DNA from: Candidatus Poribacteria bacterium | GTDB lineage: Bacteria > Poribacteria > WGA-4E > WGA-3G | DNA length: 64,000 nucleotides | Direction of reading: 5' to 3' | Assembly (NCBI GenBank): GCA_028824125.1 | Contig: JAPPES010000085.1 | Coordinates: 3,071 to 67,070 of the forward strand | Shown: piece by piece, positions 49,420 through 57,660 of the stretch | How positions within the stretch are numbered: the stretch's first letter is position 1 | How the letters are laid out: every line of letters starts with the position of its first letter | Program-made: the position numbers and the translations under genes | The notes under the pieces: generated by a model | The model's database searches: none | What the model saw: only the letters and a program-made list of their open reading frames with translations | What the model was told of the DNA's origin: nothing

Positions 49420-50244
49420 CTATTCAGCTAAAAGATAATTGATGATTATCTCCGCTGCGACTACCCCTTTCGGATTATCCCCATGATGTGTTTGGTGGAC
49501 CATCGCGAGTCTGCCTCGATTTCCATCTCGAAGTATTATGGGATCTGCCAAAGTTCCTTGAACATCCCCGGTATTACTTGCAAAAATCTTTTCAGCGGAC
49601 CATTCAGAACCGAGTTGTTCCAAAGGGAAGGGTCTGTCTGATTCAAAATTGACTAAACTCGGGATTAATGTTCTGCCGCCCTCAGTGACATACATAAATA
49701 GGTTCTCAAAATGTTCAACATTAATATCAATATTGGGAAGGTCCATAAGGTTTTGCAGAGGCGCCTTGTAGTTAGGTGTCTCGTCTGAACTGTAATAACC
49801 GAAATAATCTGCGTGATTTAAAATCGTATCACCATCCGTAGTTTCAATCCAGTTTTCAGCAATAGACCCATCGGGCTCGGTATTCCCAGGTGCATAGATT
49901 GTTGAAGGTAAAACGCCATAAAGGATACACACATTCACGGCACCGTTTGCGGTTGTCTCCAACATCCAGCTGCTAAGTGATTCATCACTTTCTGTTATTG
50001 CTGCTCGAATTCCATTGGATTCCAAAAGGCTTTTCGTTATGCTCGCTTCAATTCTTGCGTTTTCCAATGTTATCCATGAGGTACTACCGGTATAAATCAG
50101 GACATCCATCGGATGATCTACCTGTTTTGCATCCGATACACCAGGCATAACAGGTATCGGCTCTTTCTGCGCTTTCGTGCAACTGGCAAAGGAAACCGTC
50201 CAACCAATTAGAGCGATAATAACTATCCATTGGTATTTCCGCAT
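49420..50244 (-). CDS. hypothetical lipoprotein, paralog of 47610-48455
   Basis: IALIGWTVSFASCTK; strong similarity to the paralog. Confidence 0.7.
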   Translation of the reverse strand: MRKYQWIVIIALIGWTVSFASCTKAQKEPIPVMPGVSDAKQVDHPMDVLIYTGSTSWITLENARIEASITKSLLESNGIRAAITESDESLSSWMLETTANGAVNVCILYGVLPSTIYAPGNTEPDGSIAENWIETTDGDTILNHADYFGYYSSDETPNYKAPLQNLMDLPNIDINVEHFENLFMYVTEGGRTLIPSLVNFESDRPFPLEQLGSEWSAEKIFASNTGDVQGTLADPIILRDGNRGRLAMVHQTHHGDNPKGVVAAEIIINYLLAE

Positions 50245-50368
50245 TTATAATTCTCCTGAAGTATAACGTAATTTCAATAAACTGATGTGCTTGCTAAGCA
50301 TATTACCTTGACAGACTATAAGGTCTGGACTTATAGTAAAATCTACAATTACCTGGACATTGGCGAGG

Positions 50369-50572
50369 TTAAGAAACCGGTAAAACTCTTTCAAAAACCA
50401 GGATTATGGCAGTTGTTTCCCCAAAAGCTGCTGCTGGTTGAATAACCTCACAAAGTTTCCAACCTTCTCCCCCTTCACGATTAAGGATGCTTTCAAGGTC
50501 TGGGATCTTTCTGGACTTAAAACCCCAACCTTTTTGACTCACTCTTACAGTTTTATATTCGTATTTCGTCAT
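50369..50572 (-). CDS. DUF4177-like small protein
   Basis: YEYKTVRVSQKGWGFKS...ILNREGGEGWKLCEVIQP. Confidence 0.7.
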   Translation of the reverse strand: MTKYEYKTVRVSQKGWGFKSRKIPDLESILNREGGEGWKLCEVIQPAAAFGETTAIILVFERVLPVS

Positions 50573-50975
50573 TACAATGCCTCATAAGATTCGGTTACAT
50601 AAGGCCGTGTGTTGATGTAATAGACCAGATGCCCTTCGTTTTCTCTGAAACCGAGTGAGCGATAAAAGGACTCTTCACAATTTTCAACGATGTAACCCGT
50701 GATGAAGGTTGCGCCCATTTTTTCAAGTTCAAGACATAAGCGTTCACCCAACAGAACCCCTAATCTGCTATTATCTGATTCAATTAGCGATCCGTTGTTG
50801 TATTTCAGATCATCTCCTTGATAGCGGATGTCAACGGAAAATTCCATGATGTGGGCAGAAAAACCGTCAAAGGTAGCGCGTGCCAGTCCGATGAGTTCAG
50901 TTTCAAGGTAGGCAGCTACGATGAGATGTGGGTGTTCCAGTATCCGTGCTGCTACTTCTTTGCCAAATCCTACTT
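50572..50975 (-). pseudogene. 5'-truncated GNAT acetyltransferase duplicate
   Basis: Near-identical to 51477-51885; homology ends at ~50975, with an in-frame stop just upstream. Confidence 0.75.
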
Positions 50976-51051
50976 CACATCACTGTTTTGCTCTCCTTCA
51001 CTTCATATTTTTATACACATTTGTGAAAACTTAATGTGGCGCAAGTGCTTT

Positions 51052-51438
51052 TTACACATTGACTTTATACTTCAGATCGTTAACTTCGTCTCCGGTTATA
51101 CCGCGAAAACCCCAGCAATGTGGGGGTTGTTCCTTTATTGTAATTTCAATATCTATCGGAGAAATGGATAATTGACTTTCGATTTCTTTGAACAGTGTTT
51201 TTATAAGACTTTTTTGTGTTTCTGCCTTGCGACCTACCATCATATTGATTTCAATGACAGTATAGGCATCTGTGCGGCCACCTGGAAAGTAAAAATCTTC
51301 TTTTTTCATAGGAATAAAACGATGTGCTCGTTTGTCCTCTGGCATGCCAAGTACAGACTGCATACACTCATGAACTACATCTGATAGTTTTGCCTTTATC
51401 GGATTTAGCTTTTCTTTAATGCCATATACTACGACCAT
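51052..51438 (-). CDS. tautomerase (4-oxalocrotonate tautomerase/MIF) family
   Basis: MVVVYGIKEKLNPIKAKLSDVVHECMQSVLGMPEDKRAHRFIPMKKEDFYFPGGRTDAYTVIEINMMVGRKAETQKSLI. Confidence 0.8.
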   Translation of the reverse strand: MVVVYGIKEKLNPIKAKLSDVVHECMQSVLGMPEDKRAHRFIPMKKEDFYFPGGRTDAYTVIEINMMVGRKAETQKSLIKTLFKEIESQLSISPIDIEITIKEQPPHCWGFRGITGDEVNDLKYKVNV

Positions 51439-51476
51439 GATTTTTTATGTCCTCTAACATTGACTGCAACTCTTTA

Positions 51477-51959
51477 TCAGGAATCGACTACATAAGGACG
51501 TGTGTCAATGTAATAGACCAGATGCCCTTCGTTTTCTCTGAAACCGAGTGAGCGATAAAAGGACTCTTCACAATTTTCAACGATGTAACCCGTGATGAAG
51601 GTTGCGCCCATTTTTTCAAGTTCAAGACATAAGCGTTCACCCAACAGAACCCCTAATCTGCTATTATCTGATTCAATTAGCGATCCGTTGTTGTATTTTA
51701 GATCGTCTCCTTGATAACGAATGTCAATGGAAAATTCCATGATGTGCGCAGAAAGTCCGTCAAAAGTAGCGCGTGCCAGTCCGATCAGTTCAGTTTCAAG
51801 GTAGGCAGCTACGATGAGATGCGGGTGTTCCAATATCCGTGCTGCTACTTCTTTGCCGAACCCAGCTTCACAAATATTGTTTCGTTCATAGAAGTCGAAT
51901 AACGCATCGGCAGTAATGGTGGGGTTGACTTGGATGTATATGTGTTGTTGTGGTGCCAT
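51477..51959 (-). CDS. GNAT family N-acetyltransferase, intact copy
   Basis: HPHLIVAAYLETELIGLARATFDGLSAHIMEFSIDIRYQ...FYRSLGFRENEGHLVYYID. Confidence 0.88.
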   Translation of the reverse strand: MAPQQHIYIQVNPTITADALFDFYERNNICEAGFGKEVAARILEHPHLIVAAYLETELIGLARATFDGLSAHIMEFSIDIRYQGDDLKYNNGSLIESDNSRLGVLLGERLCLELEKMGATFITGYIVENCEESFYRSLGFRENEGHLVYYIDTRPYVVDS

Positions 51960-51968
51960 GGTTTTCCT

Positions 51969-54900
51969 TTAAACTGTTTGAAATTGACACAAGTTGACAT
52001 CAGCCCATGTTACAGGGTATTGCTTCAAATTTTCAATTATCCACTTACGTTCGTATATTTGCACCACTTTCGTACGACTGAGTTGATGAGCTTCCTTAGT
52101 AAAAGATCTATTTGTTATGACAATAGGTTGAAATGTCTCAGTATATTTTTCTTCATAAAATGGTATTGCTGCGACAATTTCATCCACCGCTTCATGTCCC
52201 GGTCTGCCCCCAGTATTACGCTGCTTGACCTGTATAAGAAATCCAGAGTTTTCAGACCGCAGTGGGTGAACGACAACATCTGCGCCTTTGTCACCTGAAT
52301 ACGGTGTTACTTCAACCTTGTATCCTTGTTTATGAAAAAGTGCAGCAACAAAAAACTCAAAAAATTTGGGAGTAAGTTTGTCAACATCTTCTATCGCCAG
52401 TGGTATGTCATGCTTTGTTTCAGGAGGCATAGATTGCAGCGCATCTAAAATCTCTGCAGGTTTAACTTCTGCACGTTCAGTGGGAAACAACGTATCTTGT
52501 GAAAGTTGGCGTTTTCGTTCAAGGAGTTCATGTAGTATGACATCAAAGGTTTTAAACTCGCTGTGGGTTGCCATGGGAAGATAGATGTGTACAGGCCGTT
52601 TTTGTCCGATGCGGTATACCCGGTCGCTCGCCTGGTCCTCTTTAGCAGGATTCCACCAGCGACTATAATGAATCACATGGTTTGCTTCAGTGATATTTAG
52701 ACCGACACCAGCAGAAAGAGGTGACATGATAATAGCGTTGAATCCTGGAGCATCTTGGAAACGGTCAACGGCTTGTTGACGACTTATTTTCATTGAACCT
52801 TCTCTCTGTTTGCTTCCTGGGGTATCCCCGTTGACAATAGAAATATTTCCCAATTCAAATTGTTCATTAATAACACGCGCAAGAAGATGCTGCGTATTTC
52901 GACGTTCTGCAAACAAAATTACCTTTTCACCAGCAACATGAATGTCCTTAAGTAGTTTTACCGTTACTATTAGTTTAGCAGACTGTTCGATCAATTCAGA
53001 AATAGAAGATTCCTCTCCTTTTGAATCTGATAACAAGGGATGGTCAGAAATGTCGCGTAATTGGTGAAGAACTTGCAAGATACGGTTACGTTGTTGCGGT
53101 CCCGTTGCTCCACTATCTTTTGTGGATTGTAGTGCAGCGTGATAACGTTCTACTTGTGTTGGAGGCATTTCCTGTTGACATTTTTCCACGTGGATATGTT
53201 TTTCAGGGAGGCTGTCCAGAATTTCAGTCTTTAACCGTCTTTTAAAGTGAACACCGATACGTTTACGAATTTGTTCGCCAAGGGCTCGAATATCAGTTTC
53301 AGGATTCTCAAGAGGTCGACAAAATTCATTATTGAAATTTTTCGCGCTATCAAGATAGCCTGGTGCCACAAAATCGGTTATGCACCATAAATCCATTAGT
53401 GAATTTTCAACAGGGGTTCCGGTCATTGCAATGCGAAAGTCTGTATTAAGTGCTTTCAAGGCATTTGTGACAAGTGTTCCTGGTGTTTTGATTTTTTGTG
53501 CTTCGTCTATGATAACTGTAGCCCAATGGATTAAACCTAAATCCAATTGGAAATCTCGAACAGTCTCATAGGTAGTTAGGACTACATCGGTTTTTTGAAG
53601 ACGTTTCACATCAAGTGCGCCTCGCTTTTTCCGTAATTCCTTTAACCGTTCTGCGCCTTCTATCTCAGGAATTTGGATATTGTTGGCTTCGGATTGGTCA
53701 AGTTTATAGTTTTGCAGTTCTTTTCCATATAACGTGATAAAATTCAATGCGCCGTTCTTAAAAAACTTTGGATATTCCGCTGCCCAATTTTCTAAAAGCG
53801 CAATTGGTGCAACAATCAGGTGCGGTTTCCGGTGCGATTCTTGCTGACGAAATTTGCGATGATGCCATTCCAGAAAGCAGAGTACTTGCAACGTTTTGCC
53901 CAGTCCCATGTCATCAGCGAGTAAACCGCCTGGATAGTGTTTTTCCCAAAGTTGCTGTGCCCAAGCAAGGCCTTCCTCTTGATGTGGCAAAAGTTTAACC
54001 TCATGTTTAAGGTTTGGAGTAGATTCAAGCAGATGTCGAAACGGTTCTGTTGCTGAAGAACCTTCTGGAGCGACGAAATCAGATTCTTCAATGTTTTCAT
54101 CAATAATTAAAACCGTAGCTCCCAATTTTTCATCTGGTTCTGGATAAGGTTTTTTGCGACGTTTGAGTCGCTTTTTAATGAACGGAAGGTGTTGTTCAAC
54201 CTCAGAAATAGGTAGTTTAGTTCCTTTCCATGTTATATGATTTTTTCCTGCTTGCTTTTCCCGTTCAATTGTCCTCTCTAGTTCTACAAGTCCCTTTTCG
54301 GTTGTAATTGGAATCCTTGTGCGCTTATCTGATTTATCATCGTCAACTAAAATACCAGGAATCCATTCGCTTTTGTAAGGCGAAATAAACGGATAAATCC
54401 TCGGTTGGTAAATGCCAATTTCACGGACACGTTCACTGAAGGATAAAGTATCATCCGTTGGATCAAGTTCAACGATTTCAGGATCAAAGTATGCTTGTGG
54501 GTGTTTAGCCATCTCCGCGAGTTGTTCGCGAGAAACGCGCCGATTTTCTTTAATGGATTCCAACGCTTCACGTTGTTTCTCTTGAAAAAGGACGCGGGTT
54601 CTACCACCGTCAGGACGCGGTAAATTATAGGTGGTTTCAGGATTAAGAAATTTGTCAAAGAGCTCTTCAAACTTTTCATTGTCAACCCCTGCTACATCAG
54701 GAATTATCTCAACGTCATCACCCGACTCGCGTAGACGTAAACGAACGGTTTGCGGTGCTACGACTTCTTCTTGGTTTAGGTAAAGGTCAAGGGCAGCACC
54801 TGTCCCTTTGGCAAGTCCTTTTATCTTTGCGAATTCAAGCAGATTGTTTTGAAAATCTTTCTCAGAATCCTCACGTGCATTGAACGCATCTAAAGCCTCC

Positions 54901-55364
54901 AGAAGTCCAAACTGTTCGCTCGTCAAGAGATATGCCCATTCCTTAGTTAAACGCAATACACAACCGATTCGGTTTGGATGTAAGGACTTTCTATCCGGTT
55001 TTAGAAACTGATAATTGTACCGAAACTCTGCCTGATTAAACGTTCCGTGTGATCGGATTTCAATATCAAACGGATACGGTTCTGGCAAACCGAGCAATCC
55101 TTGTTCAACTGACTCAAGTTGGCATATTTGCTCATTTGGGATGTGAATTCCACTGTCTGATGATTCCGCTTGACCGTTATCAAGTAATTCCTTGAGTAAC
55201 ATCCATTGTGCTTGTGCCTGGTGAGCATCTGTTGGTAGGTTCGCAGCGTATTCAGTTAGAGACAGGTTTTCTGATGGTGCGGTAAACAGAATACCGTCTG
55301 GTGTTTCTTGCCAGTTTAATTGTTCTGATTCAGATGAATTCTTTCCAAATAGGTTAAGCATCAA
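51969..55364 (-). CDS. zorD: ZorD-like SNF2 helicase with C-terminal Mrr-type nuclease domain
   Basis: GGLLADDMGLGKTLQVL; VIIDEAQKIK; SPLSAGVGLNITEANHVIHYSRWWNPAKEDQASDRVYRIGQ; C-term SGDKGADVVVHPLRSENSGFLIQVKQR. Confidence 0.88.
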   Translation of the reverse strand: MMLNLFGKNSSESEQLNWQETPDGILFTAPSENLSLTEYAANLPTDAHQAQAQWMLLKELLDNGQAESSDSGIHIPNEQICQLESVEQGLLGLPEPYPFDIEIRSHGTFNQAEFRYNYQFLKPDRKSLHPNRIGCVLRLTKEWAYLLTSEQFGLLEALDAFNAREDSEKDFQNNLLEFAKIKGLAKGTGAALDLYLNQEEVVAPQTVRLRLRESGDDVEIIPDVAGVDNEKFEELFDKFLNPETTYNLPRPDGGRTRVLFQEKQREALESIKENRRVSREQLAEMAKHPQAYFDPEIVELDPTDDTLSFSERVREIGIYQPRIYPFISPYKSEWIPGILVDDDKSDKRTRIPITTEKGLVELERTIEREKQAGKNHITWKGTKLPISEVEQHLPFIKKRLKRRKKPYPEPDEKLGATVLIIDENIEESDFVAPEGSSATEPFRHLLESTPNLKHEVKLLPHQEEGLAWAQQLWEKHYPGGLLADDMGLGKTLQVLCFLEWHHRKFRQQESHRKPHLIVAPIALLENWAAEYPKFFKNGALNFITLYGKELQNYKLDQSEANNIQIPEIEGAERLKELRKKRGALDVKRLQKTDVVLTTYETVRDFQLDLGLIHWATVIIDEAQKIKTPGTLVTNALKALNTDFRIAMTGTPVENSLMDLWCITDFVAPGYLDSAKNFNNEFCRPLENPETDIRALGEQIRKRIGVHFKRRLKTEILDSLPEKHIHVEKCQQEMPPTQVERYHAALQSTKDSGATGPQQRNRILQVLHQLRDISDHPLLSDSKGEESSISELIEQSAKLIVTVKLLKDIHVAGEKVILFAERRNTQHLLARVINEQFELGNISIVNGDTPGSKQREGSMKISRQQAVDRFQDAPGFNAIIMSPLSAGVGLNITEANHVIHYSRWWNPAKEDQASDRVYRIGQKRPVHIYLPMATHSEFKTFDVILHELLERKRQLSQDTLFPTERAEVKPAEILDALQSMPPETKHDIPLAIEDVDKLTPKFFEFFVAALFHKQGYKVEVTPYSGDKGADVVVHPLRSENSGFLIQVKQRNTGGRPGHEAVDEIVAAIPFYEEKYTETFQPIVITNRSFTKEAHQLSRTKVVQIYERKWIIENLKQYPVTWADVNLCQFQTV

Positions 55365-55375
55365 AATACCGCCGT

Positions 55376-56908
55376 TTAATATTCAAAAGTTGTTCTACAT
55401 GTTGGACATGTAATTCTTAACTGATTCTCTGTGACAGGAATTTGCAACTTTTGCTTGCAATTCTTGTTAGGACAATTTATACGTATTTTCTCCGTTTCCT
55501 CTGGATTTTGATTGCCTCTTACCTCATCTTGGGCGTGAAGTCGATAACTACGAACAGGTTCAAATCCGATTTCCTTTTTTATCCATTTTGCCAAATTTTT
55601 TTGCCAATAATAGTTTTCTGAATTTTGGTGAATTACTCGATGTACTGCCCAATCTGGATTTCGTAACTCGTGCATGTAATATTCTGATTTCCCCAATTCA
55701 AAAGGAAGATTAACATTGTAATATACATAACATGCTGCCGCCGTACTAAACTCAACAAAGGTATAATTACCCATCTGAATGATGAAAGCGTGTTGATCGC
55801 TACTCCCTCCTCTCAACGTCGCTGGGCGACGATCACGATAGTATTGCAGGGCTTGTGAGTCATGTCTGAAAAGATACTCAGCATTTCCTCGTAACACTAG
55901 ACAACAGAAGGAGATATGGTCAAAGTATGCCAACCAAAATGCTTTTCTGTAGGCAAATTTTTGGTCATGGCATGCTCTGGATACTATATCAAAGAAAAAG
56001 TCGAGGTCAGCTTCTGTAAGCCATTTGGTGAAGATTTTGCGCGCTTCAGGAGAGACATCGTGCCAGTTCGATCCTGCAAGTCGCGGATCTCTCCACTTTT
56101 GAAGAACATAAGATTGAATAGGTTGGCGCAAGCCTTCAGAGGCATTATACCCAAGTTGCACAATCAGGTTAGACATAATGGTGCGGCTTATTGTATCGTT
56201 ATTGTATTTCTTGACAAATTCTACCACATCTGTAACAAAAACCTCATCAGGAAAACTTTTGATTGAAACATACTCCATTGCAACAAAACCGAAGTAGGGA
56301 AAGGAGTTCATATAGTCGGGTAAATCAAGAAATGTCCAAACATCTGAAAGTTTCTTATTTGTGAGAAATAGTTTGGTTGCAAGTTGTTTAGTGCCGTTTT
56401 GTTCACAATACCATGTGGTGTTTGTTTTCAGTTTCTGAAAAAATTTTGGCTTTCCATCGTAATCTTTCAAATGCTTTTTAACAAACTCACGTAGCAGTAC
56501 ATTGGCATTTGGGCTATCCCATGCCTCCAGTAAAGCTTCGAAAACGCCGCGCAGTGCACTTATACGAAAACGATTTTCAATTAACTGAAGTGCATCTTTG
56601 AGTTGCGGTATATCTACAATACGAGGCAGCCCATCTTCGGAGAAGGTCAATGCCCATGCAAGTTGTCGGATTCGTCTGAGCGTGTTAAATTCGTTTCGGA
56701 GATTACTTGGCGGAGTGTCTATGAAGAGTCGGTAAATCTCGCGAAGGGTTTCCTGATTAGGTGGACCATTTGCCTTTCCTTCATGATCTTTGATGATTTT
56801 TTCCAAAATAGCAAATCTTTCTGTTGGGATTTCAATTGGTTTCAGCGCACGACGGGCAAATTCATCGGCATTAAAATCGAATTGAAGGAGCTTTTTTGCT
56901 GAATTCAC
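55376..56908 (-). CDS. zorC: ZorC-like EH-signature protein with C-terminal zinc ribbon
   Basis: WHDVSPEARKIFTKWLTEADLDFFFDIV EH-signature-like region; C-term CPNKNCKQKLQI...CPTCRTTFEY; position between zorB and zorD. Confidence 0.82.
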   Translation of the reverse strand: MNSAKKLLQFDFNADEFARRALKPIEIPTERFAILEKIIKDHEGKANGPPNQETLREIYRLFIDTPPSNLRNEFNTLRRIRQLAWALTFSEDGLPRIVDIPQLKDALQLIENRFRISALRGVFEALLEAWDSPNANVLLREFVKKHLKDYDGKPKFFQKLKTNTTWYCEQNGTKQLATKLFLTNKKLSDVWTFLDLPDYMNSFPYFGFVAMEYVSIKSFPDEVFVTDVVEFVKKYNNDTISRTIMSNLIVQLGYNASEGLRQPIQSYVLQKWRDPRLAGSNWHDVSPEARKIFTKWLTEADLDFFFDIVSRACHDQKFAYRKAFWLAYFDHISFCCLVLRGNAEYLFRHDSQALQYYRDRRPATLRGGSSDQHAFIIQMGNYTFVEFSTAAACYVYYNVNLPFELGKSEYYMHELRNPDWAVHRVIHQNSENYYWQKNLAKWIKKEIGFEPVRSYRLHAQDEVRGNQNPEETEKIRINCPNKNCKQKLQIPVTENQLRITCPTCRTTFEY

Positions 56909-57660
56909 GGTTTATCTCCGATAAGGTGTTCAAGTTCTTTGATTTTTTCTAGCTGCTTTTCTGCATTAGTCCGTACGCGAAACTCTACTCGTCTTGATTC
57001 TTCGCTATCTTCCGTGCCATCAGGTTTAGGAATAAATTTACTTGAAGATAAGCCGTTTGCAGTTAAGAGCTGCTGTATCCAGTCTCGATTAGTACCGATT
57101 TTAGGTATATGCAGCACATATTGCAGCACACTTCTCGTTCTGTCTTGTGATAACTCCATATTGAGAATATAGGCATTTTCTTCACTAACTAACTCTGACC
57201 ATTCACTCGATGTGTGTCCCTCAATCCGAATTTCTGCTATGCTATTGACATATTCAGGGCGTTTTAGAATTTTTATGTAACGAGGAAAAAAATCATCCAA
57301 TATCTCTTTGAAAGCAAACTGCACTTCTGCCTGTCCTTGTGCAAATAACACTGTTGGCTCTCTAAAACGGACAGAAAGTTTCTCTCTATCCAAAACTGCA
57401 TTCCATTTTGGGAGATCTTCTTCAAACTCGCTCTTAAGGTCTTTGTATAAATTTTCGCGCAACGTTACGTAATCTGTAAAGATTTCTAACAATCTCTTAT
57501 TGATTTCATTATCACGTTCCTCTTTTTCCATCAAATCCAACATGAGAAAAGAGAGTAATAGCACGAAAATTAGCAATAAACCTGCCATTAAATCGCCTAA
57601 CGATAAACTGAACGGATTTTCATCTGTGAGCGATTTTGATTTAGGAAGAGTTCTATACAT
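56905..57660 (-). CDS. zorB: ZorB-like MotB/OmpA protein
   Basis: FSLSLGDLMAGLLLIFVLLLSF TM with conserved Asp; OmpA-like IRIEGHTSSEW...ELSQDRTRSVLQYV...SRRVEFRV. Confidence 0.88.
   Translation of the reverse strand: MYRTLPKSKSLTDENPFSLSLGDLMAGLLLIFVLLLSFLMLDLMEKEERDNEINKRLLEIFTDYVTLRENLYKDLKSEFEEDLPKWNAVLDREKLSVRFREPTVLFAQGQAEVQFAFKEILDDFFPRYIKILKRPEYVNSIAEIRIEGHTSSEWSELVSEENAYILNMELSQDRTRSVLQYVLHIPKIGTNRDWIQQLLTANGLSSSKFIPKPDGTEDSEESRRVEFRVRTNAEKQLEKIKELEHLIGDKP

Noticed and set aside
51969-55364. ZorD-like helicase as part of DISARM or a generic Snf2 defence gene
   Set aside because: Adjacent MotA/MotB-type and EH-signature genes in one operon specify Zorya instead.
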